From: JAAYBQ01 sp035403465
GTDB lineage: Bacteria; Spirochaetota; UBA4802; UBA5550
Assembly: GCA_035403465.1 (NCBI GenBank)
Contig: DAONFG010000059.1
Span: 1-16,462, forward strand
Direction of reading: 5' to 3'
DNA: 16,462 nt
In this document: positions 1 through 7,103 of the stretch, in pieces
Layout: the number at the start of each line of letters is the position of its first letter
Position numbering within the stretch: the first letter of the stretch is position 1
Position numbers and translations under genes: made by a program
Notes under the pieces: generated by a model
Seen by the model: only the letters and a program-made list of their open reading frames with translations
What the model was told of the DNA's origin: nothing
The model's database searches: none

Positions 1-547
1 ATATCAGAGTTGATTCTTTGTAGAACTCACTCTCCTCCTCTGCTCTTATAATAAAGAGGTCCCACCGGGGATTATACTTAAAGATTCCGAAATACTGCTC
101 GCCATTGAATCTGAACCGGATATCACCCTCGGTCTCATTGCCGGTATTGCTCGTGAGCATGTAGTCCAGGGCTTTCTGGTCTCCGAAACGTTCCAGTTTA
201 AGAATTTTCGAAGCCTGGAACTGCAGGGTGCCATCCTTTTTTATTCCGAGAACAACCGCCTTTTCATTCTTGATTTCGTTAAGCCCCTTGCTCTCAATAC
301 TCTTAATTGATTCTTCAAGGTTCCTGTCAAAGCGGTATATCTCGTACTGGTTATTGCAATACGAATACATCGTTTTGAGATCCTTTATCAATAGCTGATT
401 CATAAGCTTGAGGAGTTCTGAACGGTTAAAACGGAGATTAACATAATTTGAGGCCAGATTTGAAAGAAGGATGAAAAGGGTAAAAGTAAGAACTATTTTA
501 GTTGTGACATTCACGACACTTATATTTTTAACTTTTCTGCCGAACAT
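1..547 (-). CDS. Membrane sensor protein, N-terminal part (output domain outside window)
   Basis: An uninterrupted minus-strand frame of 182 codons runs off the left edge. It starts at ATG 547 (MFGRKVKNISVV...), preceded by AGGGG about 10 bases upstream; GTG 553 is an alternative but lies only 4 bases from that site. A short basic cytoplasmic tail is followed by one hydrophobic segment at about residues 19-37 (IVLTFTLFILLSNLASNYV), then a soluble, presumably extracytoplasmic region containing EQYFGIFKYNPRWDLFIIRAEEE near its end. This arrangement of one membrane helix followed by an extracellular sensing domain is typical of adenylate/guanylate cyclases, histidine kinases and chemoreceptors. 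The overall look reminds me of sensor regions of spirochaete nucleotide cyclases, but that is a recollection, not a search. The catalytic or signalling domain would lie left of position 1, so the output is unknown. It is divergent from the TPR gene. Confidence 0.75.
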   Translation of the reverse strand, partial: MFGRKVKNISVVNVTTKIVLTFTLFILLSNLASNYVNLRFNRSELLKLMNQLLIKDLKTMYSYCNNQYEIYRFDRNLEESIKSIESKGLNEIKNEKAVVLGIKKDGTLQFQASKILKLERFGDQKALDYMLTSNTGNETEGDIRFRFNGEQYFGIFKYNPRWDLFIIRAEEESEFYKESTLI

Positions 548-598
548 CTTCACTTTACCCCTGAATAATTATGTTTTAAATGTTTATATATATTATTA

Positions 599-627
599 TT
601 GATAAAATACAAAAAAATGAGCATAAT
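599..627 (+). promoter_or_regulatory. Candidate sigma-70 promoter for the TPR gene
   Basis: TTGATA at 599-604 and CATAAT at 622-627 are separated by exactly 17 bases; each matches the sigma-70 consensus at five of six positions. It would start transcription near 634 and leave a leader of roughly 170 bases before ATG 802. It lies in the AT-rich gap (548-801) between the divergent sensor and TPR genes. AT-rich DNA gives chance matches, so confidence is moderate. Confidence 0.4.
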
Positions 628-801
628 CAAATATCCTCCCAAGTGGGCTAATGTCAACCAAATAAAGAATCTTTTAAATGAACAAGTAATTATTTTTAGA
701 AAAGATAATTTAATGAGAAATATTTCTCCAAAAAAAAAATCAGATACCGATAATTTTTATAGAGTACCGGAATTATTCTAATTCTTTGCAGAGGTTTTAC
801 T

Positions 802-1665
802 ATGAACAGCAACTCAGTTCCAACAGAAGCAGTTTCAATTTACAATAAAGCACTGGAAAAAACCACCAGGGGCGATTTCGACTCCGCACTATCGGAATAT
901 CAGCGCGCAATAAACATGTATCCCTACTTTGTAGAGGCCTACAACAACATGGGCGAACTTTACTCACTTATGGGGAACAGGGATCTGGCGATCTCTACAT
1001 ATAACCAGGCACTGGATATAGAGAAGAACTACAAAATACTGTTAAATCTTGGTGTTGAATACTACAATTCCGGAAACTACCAGAAGGCGCTTGTCTATTT
1101 TCTCGATTCAGTTAAACAAAAAAAGGACTTCCAGGAGGGCAATTACTACACCGGCCTGGCACTCTACAATATGAGGAAATATAAAGAAGCAGAAAAATAT
1201 CTGCTGAAGGTTTTAGCAGAAGACAGGCTGCATATAAAAGCAAACTATATGCTTTCACATATCTACTATGAGAAGAAGGAATATAAAAAAGTAATTACCT
1301 GCCTTGAGGCCATCTGGAACATTGCTGATGACAAAACTTTTATCAATAAGTATTACGGTTTCTGCTGCTATCACCTTGGAAGATACGGTGATGCTGTCAC
1401 ATACCTTAATGAAGCAATGAACCTTCACCCTGAATACAAAAAATTCAAAACCTATCTTGAAAGTCTTACTTACGAAAACAAGGCTAAAGAAATCGGCGAC
1501 ATTGACACGGCAATAACAAAGCTTGAAGAGGCAATGATGACTGATTCGCTGAAGCTCAAAGACGTGACAAAACTCAGCATGCTCTATATTTTCAAGGGTG
1601 AAAACCAGAAAGCGGAAAAGATCGTAACTGAATATAAAACAGTTTATACACAGAAGAAAAACTAA
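802..1665 (+). CDS. TPR-repeat protein
   Basis: The 287-residue product is built almost entirely of tetratricopeptide repeats. Units are visible at about residues 12-41 (SIYNKALEKTTRGDFDSALSE...), 45-75, 78-109, 112-143, 146-176 and 180-212, with weaker ones at 223-251 and 253-282. They show the usual W/L-G-Y-A-F-A-P spacing, for example NNMGELYSLMGNRDLAISTY and NLGVEYYNSGNYQKALVYF. No signal peptide or membrane segment is visible, so it is probably a cytoplasmic protein-interaction scaffold. The start is ATG 802 with AGAGG 7 bases upstream. The gene stands alone, driven by the promoter region at 599-627 and ended by the hairpin at 1700-1732. The partner and pathway cannot be inferred from the sequence. 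Confidence 0.9.
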   Translation: MNSNSVPTEAVSIYNKALEKTTRGDFDSALSEYQRAINMYPYFVEAYNNMGELYSLMGNRDLAISTYNQALDIEKNYKILLNLGVEYYNSGNYQKALVYFLDSVKQKKDFQEGNYYTGLALYNMRKYKEAEKYLLKVLAEDRLHIKANYMLSHIYYEKKEYKKVITCLEAIWNIADDKTFINKYYGFCCYHLGRYGDAVTYLNEAMNLHPEYKKFKTYLESLTYENKAKEIGDIDTAITKLEEAMMTDSLKLKDVTKLSMLYIFKGENQKAEKIVTEYKTVYTQKKN

Positions 1666-1699
1666 AAATCCGACAACTTTAATAATTGACTGGTACAAT

Positions 1700-1732
1700 A
1701 AACTGCCTTCATAATGGAGGCAGTTTTATTTT
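1700..1732 (+). terminator. Rho-independent terminator after the TPR gene
   Basis: AAACTGCCTTC at 1700-1710 pairs with GGAGGCAGTTT at 1716-1726 (11 pairs, one of them T-G) around a 5-base loop ATAAT. It is followed by TATTTT, a T-rich tail. It begins 34 bases after the TPR stop codon. It also rules out an ATG inside the loop (1714) as start of the next gene. Confidence 0.8.
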
Positions 1733-1746
1733 CCCCAGGTGATGAT

Positions 1747-2070
1747 ATGACAGATGGATCAGATTACCAGAGATCAATCGCGTTTTTATGCAGGGACTTT
1801 CTGGACCAGGTTGAAGGAATCAGGGAATTGATACAGGAGAATGACCTGCTGGACCAGATTACCGCAGTAATTATTGACGAGGGTGATGAAGATCTTTTTC
1901 ACATCCGCAATCTCGAGGCGCACCTTTTCAAGTACGAATCAAAACTGCTCTCCCTCTATTCCAGGAATCCTGATAATACACACATGGATGCACTATATCG
2001 CAGGTGCGCAAGCCTGAGGGAAATGTGCGCGAACCTGATGCGAAAGGTGGTAACTGATACCGCCGGTTAG
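1747..2070 (+). CDS. Small uncharacterised helical protein
   Basis: Not recognised. The product is 107 residues, MTDGSDYQRSIAFLCRDF..., acidic in the first half and rich in leucine, so probably all-helical and soluble, with no signal peptide or membrane segment. ATG 1747 is chosen because AGGTGA lies 4 bases upstream. The in-frame ATG at 1714 sits in the loop of the preceding terminator hairpin and has no ribosome binding site. It is convergent with the gene ending at 2077, with 6 bases between the two stops. Because the terminator isolates it from the TPR gene, it needs its own promoter, and no clear one fits in the short space. Alternatively it depends on read-through. No function is proposed. 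Confidence 0.65.
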   Translation: MTDGSDYQRSIAFLCRDFLDQVEGIRELIQENDLLDQITAVIIDEGDEDLFHIRNLEAHLFKYESKLLSLYSRNPDNTHMDALYRRCASLREMCANLMRKVVTDTAG

Positions 2071-2076
2071 GGCATT

Positions 2077-2439
2077 CTACTCTGAACAGATCCGGAAACT
2101 TCCCTTATCTATGAAACTAATAAGTTCAGGATCAGTACCAGTTCCTTCAAGAGCTTCGGTCAGGTAGACTGTATCATTAAAATCCAGCAGCTGGTTACTC
2201 TTCTCTGTATAGCTTCCTCCCCACTCTGAACCATTCCGCATGGTAAAGATGACAGCAAACAGGATAGCAGCTTCATCTTCAAGAAATTCACATTCATCAT
2301 CAATTTCATATGGTATGTCATATAAAGTCCCGTATGGATCCCAGCCGTTATTTTTTGCTGTATCCAGGGCGCTGATCCATACCTGGTCATCACAATAGAA
2401 AATTTCGCCGGTATCTATGTTAATAAAATGATAAGACAT
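2077..2439 (-). CDS. Small uncharacterised acidic protein
   Basis: Not assigned to a named family. The 120-residue acidic product starts MSYHFINIDTGEIFYCDDQV, includes the segment NNGWDPYGTL (about residues 30-39) and ends with a leucine-rich LTEALEG stretch. It resembles small hypothetical proteins with a W-x-P-x-G-T motif followed by a C-terminal helix, but that is only an impression. No membrane or signal segment is seen, so a soluble cytoplasmic location is likely. The start is ATG 2439 with AGGGA 7 bases upstream. Another frame over the same bases (2160-2393, minus) gives no plausible protein. It is divergent from the YkvA-type gene across a 122-base gap. Confidence 0.65.
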   Translation of the reverse strand: MSYHFINIDTGEIFYCDDQVWISALDTAKNNGWDPYGTLYDIPYEIDDECEFLEDEAAILFAVIFTMRNGSEWGGSYTEKSNQLLDFNDTVYLTEALEGTGTDPELISFIDKGSFRICSE

Positions 2440-2561
2440 ATATTTATCCCTGCAGTGGAAAGATGATAATAAAAAGATTTACAACCGCGGTACAGTCAAG
2501 CTAAAAGTGGTTAAAAATTTAAAGTTACGGATGATATCAGTATAACAGCGGGACAGATAAA

Positions 2562-2942
2562 ATGCAGGCTCTTAAAGAAATAATTGAACACCTCAAAGTC
2601 GAATCCCTGACACTGCTGCTCTGCTGCCGCGACAGGAGGATACCACTCTATGCAAAAATACCGGCCATAATTGCCGTGGGTCTTTTTTTCAGCCCCGTTG
2701 ACCTGATACCCGATTTTATTCCCGTACTGGGACACATCGATGATATAATAATCATTCCGCTGCTGATAAAATTTACGATACGGCTGATCCCCGCTCCCCT
2801 GTTTGATGAAAACAGGAAAAAAGCCGGAGAACTGATAAACACAAAGCAGCCGGTCATGCGCACTGCAGCAGTTATAATTATACTATTGTGGATTACAGTC
2901 ACAGGATTTGTACTGCTGAAAATATTTACCTGGAAGAATTAA
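2562..2942 (+). CDS. YkvA/DUF1232 family membrane protein
   Basis: The 126-residue product contains the DUF1232 (YkvA) core at about residues 33-70: KIPAIIAVGLFFSPVDLIPD followed by FIPVLGHIDDI, where the SP-DLIPDFIPVLGxxDD pattern is diagnostic. A further hydrophobic helix follows at about 101-121 (TAAVIIILLWITVTGFVLLK), so it is an inner-membrane protein. The biochemical role of the family is unknown. ATG 2562 is the only sensible start and its ribosome binding site is weak (GCGGGA about 8 bases upstream). The stop codon TAA (2940-2942) overlaps the minus-strand stop of the exporter operon (2939-2941), making the genes tail-to-tail with no room for a separate terminator. Confidence 0.88.
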   Translation: MQALKEIIEHLKVESLTLLLCCRDRRIPLYAKIPAIIAVGLFFSPVDLIPDFIPVLGHIDDIIIIPLLIKFTIRLIPAPLFDENRKKAGELINTKQPVMRTAAVIIILLWITVTGFVLLKIFTWKN

Positions 2943-3862
2943 ACTCCCAGCCTCCTGGCATTCGTGACAAACACATCCTCAAGCGTGGCTTCAATCTTTT
3001 CAATGCTGAATTTTTTTATACCGGACCCGCGCAATACACTCCCCAGGCTTTTGCCCAGATTAAACCCTTTTTCGCAGAGAATATGTATGTTGCTGCCGAA
3101 GATCGCGGCCTCATCAATAAATGGCAGTTCATGGATCATGTCAAACACCCTGATGAAGTCATCAACAGTCAGGGCATATACATCGTAAGCAAGAGTCTGC
3201 TTCAGTTTTTCCGGCGTATCGAGCGCAATAATTTTGCCTGCTATTATCAAGGCCATTCGGTCGCAGTGCTCTGCTTCGTCCATGTAGTGTGTAGTAACAA
3301 AGATTGTTTTCCCTGCACGCGAAAAATCATATATGAGATCCCAGAAGTTTCTCCTCATGATCGGGTCAACTCCTGATGTAGGCTCATCAAGGAATAGTAT
3401 TGGCGGATCATGAAGCATGGCGCAGCCCAGTGCAAGGCGCTGCTTTATCCCGCCGGGGAGCGAAACCACCATGTGGTTCATGCGATCACCTATGCCGGCC
3501 ATCTCGTGCACGTAGTGCATGCGTTCACGGAGCCTCTCCTTCTCAAGGCCGTAGAGTCCGCCGAAGAAAATCAGGTTCTCCCTTACAGTAAGATCGTTAT
3601 AAAGGGAAAATTTCTGCGACATGTAGCCTATTGTGTTCTTGATGCCCTCCTGCCCCATTACTATGTCATGGCCGCCGACTGAACCTGTCCCTTCCGTTGG
3701 TGAGATAATGCCGCACAGCATCTTTATCGTCGTGGATTTGCCGGCCCCATTGGGGCCAAGAAACCCGAAAATCTCTCCGCTGCCGGTCGAAAAACTCACG
3801 TGCTCCACCGCGGTAAAATCACCGAAACGTTTTGTTAATCCCTTAACCTCGACAGTTACCAT
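2939..3862 (-). CDS. ABC-2 exporter ATP-binding protein B (YbhF C-terminal-half type)
   Basis: This 307-residue ATPase powers the exporter from the cytoplasmic face. Walker A is GPNGAGKST (36-44), the Q-loop is Q83, Walker B is ILFLDEP (155-161), the D-loop is SGVDP, and the H-loop has histidine (TTHYMDEAEHC, H192). The signature motif, normally LSGGxxQ, is LPGGIKQ (135-141): the serine that contacts ATP in the partner site is proline. LP-type signatures are, to my knowledge, normal in the second ATPase of the YbhF group, so this looks ancestral rather than a new mutation. It is the last gene of the operon. Its ATG (3862) shares one base with the stop of the permease before it (TAATG), and AGGGGG lies 8 bases upstream, implying translational coupling. 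It should pair with ATPase A at 6183-7103. Confidence 0.92.
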   Translation of the reverse strand: MVTVEVKGLTKRFGDFTAVEHVSFSTGSGEIFGFLGPNGAGKSTTIKMLCGIISPTEGTGSVGGHDIVMGQEGIKNTIGYMSQKFSLYNDLTVRENLIFFGGLYGLEKERLRERMHYVHEMAGIGDRMNHMVVSLPGGIKQRLALGCAMLHDPPILFLDEPTSGVDPIMRRNFWDLIYDFSRAGKTIFVTTHYMDEAEHCDRMALIIAGKIIALDTPEKLKQTLAYDVYALTVDDFIRVFDMIHELPFIDEAAIFGSNIHILCEKGFNLGKSLGSVLRGSGIKKFSIEKIEATLEDVFVTNARRLGV

Positions 3863-5025
3863 TATTCAAACCCCCTGCTGAACCTGCGTATGCTCAGGGC
3901 AAACAGGACCATCCCCATCACCACAAGCGCCGCCATATCAACCCACAATTCTGCCACGCCTGAACCTTTAAGGAAAATACCCCGCATCATCCCGATATAA
4001 TACATGAGCGGGTCAAGCAGCGCAATATACCTGAAGAATGCAGGCATGGCATAAACCGGGAAAGCAAAACCGGAAAAGAGTATGGCCGGAATAAAAAAAA
4101 GAAAAGTGGAAAGCATCGCCTGCTGCTGAGTTGACGAGATTGTTGAAATGTAGATCCCTATCGAAAGCGCGCACAACACGTAAAACATCGATGCCACAAG
4201 CAGCAGAATAAAACTGCCGTTAAACGGAACAGAAAACCATGCAATGGAAATTATTGTGATCACCAGAATATCTACGAAACCTATCATGGCAAAAGGGAGG
4301 GCCTTCCCCGCTACGAATTCCACCGGACGGAGCGGTGAGACTATCAGCTGGTCCATTGTCCCGCTCTCCCTCTCCTTTACAACGGACATAGAGGTGAGCA
4401 TTGTAGTTATAAGCGTCAGGAGAAGTCCGAGTATTGCCGGGAGGTAGAAGTTCCTGCTCTTAAGTTCAGGGTTAAAGAGTGAACGTTCACGCAGATCAAC
4501 GGGTTTTTTCAGCACTATTCCACCTGTCCCGCGCGTAAGTACGGCCATTGAAATCCTCTTCTTCAAATGCTCAAAAGAAAAATCCCCTGAAATGATATTC
4601 ACATACGCCACGATCACGGCAGCCCTCATCGAATCGGTCCCGTCCACTATTATCTGAACGGAAGTCCCCTTTCCTGAGCTTATGCCCGATGAAAAATCTA
4701 CCGGGATATCTAGGTACATATCAATCATTCCTTTATCAAGCAGCCTGTCCGCCTCCGATGGCGAAGCAAGGTTGTAATCATAAATAAAGTATCCGCTAGC
4801 GGTGAAACGCTGGAGGAACATCCTGCTCGCCTGGGACCTGTCGCTGTCTGCAACAGCCATCCTTATCCTTGACACATCTGTATTAACCGCGTAACCGAAA
4901 AGTATAAGCATGACTACCGGAACGCCGAAGAGTATAAACCGCATCCTCTTATCGCGGAGTATCTGCCTGAACTCCTTGATAACGATGCTCCGTATTATAT
5001 TTTTTCTAAGTCCTGAACCTTTCAT
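3862..5025 (-). CDS. ABC-2 type permease, second subunit (YbhR/YbhS type)
   Basis: The 387-residue inner-membrane permease has the ABC-2 layout of this group. A cytoplasmic N-terminus (KEFRQILRDKR) precedes one membrane helix (about 29-47, FILFGVPVVMLILFGYAV). A large extracytoplasmic domain follows (about 48-190, including the NPELKSRNFYLPAI stretch at its end), then a C-terminal block of about five helices (190-375). The cytoplasmic loop VKERESGTMDQLIVSPLRP after the second helix is the conserved coupling segment. Start ATG 5025 has GAGG 7 bases upstream, and that site overlaps the TGA of the preceding permease (5035-5037). It is a sister of 5035-6186, with which it should form the heterodimeric channel. 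The substrate is unknown; relatives export drugs or other small amphipathic compounds. Confidence 0.9.
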   Translation of the reverse strand: MKGSGLRKNIIRSIVIKEFRQILRDKRMRFILFGVPVVMLILFGYAVNTDVSRIRMAVADSDRSQASRMFLQRFTASGYFIYDYNLASPSEADRLLDKGMIDMYLDIPVDFSSGISSGKGTSVQIIVDGTDSMRAAVIVAYVNIISGDFSFEHLKKRISMAVLTRGTGGIVLKKPVDLRERSLFNPELKSRNFYLPAILGLLLTLITTMLTSMSVVKERESGTMDQLIVSPLRPVEFVAGKALPFAMIGFVDILVITIISIAWFSVPFNGSFILLLVASMFYVLCALSIGIYISTISSTQQQAMLSTFLFFIPAILFSGFAFPVYAMPAFFRYIALLDPLMYYIGMMRGIFLKGSGVAELWVDMAALVVMGMVLFALSIRRFSRGFE

Positions 5026-5034
5026 TTCATATCC

Positions 5035-6186
5035 TCAGTTTTCCGGCAGAATCAGCCTGAGCTTTTTTATACAGATAGCCAGAATGATAAAAGTAAAAAT
5101 CATCAGGAAGAGTATCTGCATCATCAGCATCGTGGCACCGACCCCTTTGAGCGTGATCGACTTGGCAATGAAAATCATGTACTTCGCAGGTATAATATAA
5201 GTGAATCCGCGGATAAAAGCGGGCATATTCTCAACTGGAAAAATAAAGCCTGAAAGAATAAATGACGGGAGATAGGTTGTGACCATGGCGAACTGGACAG
5301 AGAGAACCTGCACCCTTGTCGCGGCTGATATCAGAATACCCATACCCGATGTACTCATCAGGAAGAGCAGGGCCAGCAGGCAGAATTCAACCAGATTGCC
5401 CTTGAACGGAACATCAAAAACAAAATATCCGGCGCAGGCGGTGATGACAACATCAAAAAGTCCTATAAAAATATACGGTATCATTTTCCCCGCAAGCATT
5501 TCCCATGAACGCACCGGCGTTGTGATCAGTGTCTCCATAGTTCCCCGCTCCCATTCACGCGAAATGGTAAGCGACGCGATAAGCGACGATATGATAGCCA
5601 GAAAGATCACTATGAGTCCCGGTATAATAAAATTTTTACTCAGGAGTTCGGGATTATACCACACCCTGCTCCTGACATCAACCGGGATCGTAAATCCCGG
5701 CAGGCCGATCCGCGAAAGCCCGGACATCTGCATCTCCATGTTGTACTCTGCCAGTATAGCTTTCACGTAGCCTGCTGCTACCGTTGCTGAAGTGGAATCT
5801 GAGCCATCTACTATCAGCTGGATCGACGTATTAGCGCCCGATTTCAGCATGCCGCCCCACCCGCGTGGAATAACAATGGCCATTACCGCATCGCCCCTGT
5901 TAATTGCACGGTCGAGATCCCTGTAGCTGCGCACGCTCCCTTCAATATCAAGATATTCAGTGTGGGAGAACTTCTCCAGCAGCAAGCGCGATTCCTGGCT
6001 CAGGTCCTGGTCATAGACCGCGGTTTTCACATGCCGCACGTCCACTGTCAGGGCATATCCGAAAAGCATTAACAGGAAAACCGGTGCGAACAGGGAGAGT
6101 ATGAGGCTCCTGGCATCCCTTTTTATCTGAATCCATTCCTTCCATGATAATGCGCTTATTCTGTGCAGCGATCCAGGCAGATTCAT
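5035..6186 (-). CDS. ABC-2 type permease, first subunit (YbhS/YbhR type)
   Basis: The 383-residue permease has the same layout as its neighbour. It has SWKEWIQIKRDARS at the N-terminus, a first helix at about 28-47, and an extracytoplasmic domain ending in NPELLSKNFIIPGL. The TISREWERGTMETLITTPVR coupling loop and five C-terminal helices follow. The product ends in a basic tail (CIKKLRLILPEN). Its ATG (6186) overlaps the TGA of ATPase A by 4 bases (ATGA), with GGGAGGGTG just upstream, so the two are translationally coupled. The two permeases probably arose by duplication and form one heterodimeric transport channel. Confidence 0.9.
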   Translation of the reverse strand: MNLPGSLHRISALSWKEWIQIKRDARSLILSLFAPVFLLMLFGYALTVDVRHVKTAVYDQDLSQESRLLLEKFSHTEYLDIEGSVRSYRDLDRAINRGDAVMAIVIPRGWGGMLKSGANTSIQLIVDGSDSTSATVAAGYVKAILAEYNMEMQMSGLSRIGLPGFTIPVDVRSRVWYNPELLSKNFIIPGLIVIFLAIISSLIASLTISREWERGTMETLITTPVRSWEMLAGKMIPYIFIGLFDVVITACAGYFVFDVPFKGNLVEFCLLALLFLMSTSGMGILISAATRVQVLSVQFAMVTTYLPSFILSGFIFPVENMPAFIRGFTYIIPAKYMIFIAKSITLKGVGATMLMMQILFLMIFTFIILAICIKKLRLILPEN

Positions 6187-7103
6187 TCACCCTCCCCCGA
6201 TGACGTTATCTCCATGAAACAATTCTCAAGGCTGGGTGCACTCTCACGTATACCGTGGACCCTGATATTCTTTCCCGCCAGTATCTTTTTTATATCCGTC
6301 ATCCCCTTGTCACGGCCTGCTACAAACACCTTGATCGATGAGCCTTCACGGATGATATTCCTGAATCTGCCGCTCTCCTCAAGGTACTTCCCGCAGTCCC
6401 ATACGTTATCAGTCATTATCTCGAGCATTGTCCCGCCGATCGAGGACTTGATCCCGGCCGGTGAACCCGAGGTGATAAACGTTCCGTTGTGCATCATGGC
6501 GACCCTGTTGCACCGTTCGGCTTCATCCAGGTATGCGGTGGTCACAACTATGGTCACACCGTCAGCAAGGAGATCGTAAAGAATCTTCCAGAACTCGCGC
6601 CTGGAAACCGGGTCAACACCGTTTGTCGGCTCATCAAGAAGTATAAGCCCAGGGCTGTGGACAAGGCAGCATGCGAGTCCCAGCTTCTGTTTCATGCCGC
6701 CCGAAAGCTTCCCGGCCAGCCTGTCGCTGAAGGCCCCGAGCTTGCTGAAACTGTAAAGTGCGGGTATGCGCTCAATGATCGCCTTTCGCGAAAGTCCAAA
6801 GAGCCTCCCGAAAAAATATATGTTTTCTTCAACGGTCAGATCCTCGTACAGTCCAAACCTCTGTGGCATGTACGCCAGGTTCTCCTTCAGCCCGTACCTG
6901 TCTTTAAAAATGTCTTTCCCCATCACTTCGATACTGCCCGAAGACTGTTCCAGAATCCCTGCAAGCAGGCGGAGCAGCGTGCTCTTCCCTGCGCCGTCAG
7001 GTCCCACAATGCCGAAGATTTCACCCCTGGCAACAGAGAAGCTCAGGTTATTCACTGCATCAGTTTCGCCAAAGCGCTTGTGAAGGTCAACCGTTCTGAT
7101 CAC
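6183..7103 (-). CDS. ABC-2 exporter ATP-binding protein A (YbhF N-terminal-half type)
   Basis: This 306-residue ATPase has Walker A GPDGAGKST (34-42), Q-loop Q81, a canonical signature LSGGMKQ (133-139), Walker B LILLDEP (153-159) and D-loop NGVDP. The H-loop position is alanine (VTTAYLDEAERC, A190) in place of the histidine that senses the ATP gamma-phosphate. The first ATPase domain of YbhF-type proteins has, as I recall, a similar non-histidine H-loop. The start is GTG 7103, which overlaps the adaptor's TGA by 4 bases (GTGA). Its defect is complementary to that of ATPase B, which keeps the histidine but has lost the signature serine. Residues about 230-306 form a C-terminal domain of unknown role, also present in ATPase B. 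Confidence 0.92.
   Translation of the reverse strand: MIRTVDLHKRFGETDAVNNLSFSVARGEIFGIVGPDGAGKSTLLRLLAGILEQSSGSIEVMGKDIFKDRYGLKENLAYMPQRFGLYEDLTVEENIYFFGRLFGLSRKAIIERIPALYSFSKLGAFSDRLAGKLSGGMKQKLGLACCLVHSPGLILLDEPTNGVDPVSRREFWKILYDLLADGVTIVVTTAYLDEAERCNRVAMMHNGTFITSGSPAGIKSSIGGTMLEIMTDNVWDCGKYLEESGRFRNIIREGSSIKVFVAGRDKGMTDIKKILAGKNIRVHGIRESAPSLENCFMEITSSGEGE

Noticed and set aside
135..141. Reading the LPGG signature of ATPase B (residue numbers given) as inactivating decay
   Set aside because: Related second ATPases of YbhF type also carry LP-type signatures, and all other motifs are intact, so the change is treated as functional asymmetry.
599..781. A 60-codon plus-strand frame before the TPR gene
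   Set aside because: It starts at a TTG that is better read as part of a promoter -35 box, has no ribosome binding site, and its AT-rich lysine/isoleucine/asparagine composition is what AT-rich intergenic DNA gives by chance.
2888..3376. Plus-strand frame of 162 codons opposite ATPase B
   Set aside because: It lies entirely antisense to a well-supported ATPase with intact Walker motifs and shows no recognisable protein pattern.
3862..3862. Frameshift or fusion between permease and ATPase B at their one-base overlap
   Set aside because: Both proteins have complete ends, and the TAATG overlap with its own ribosome binding site is a normal coupling arrangement.
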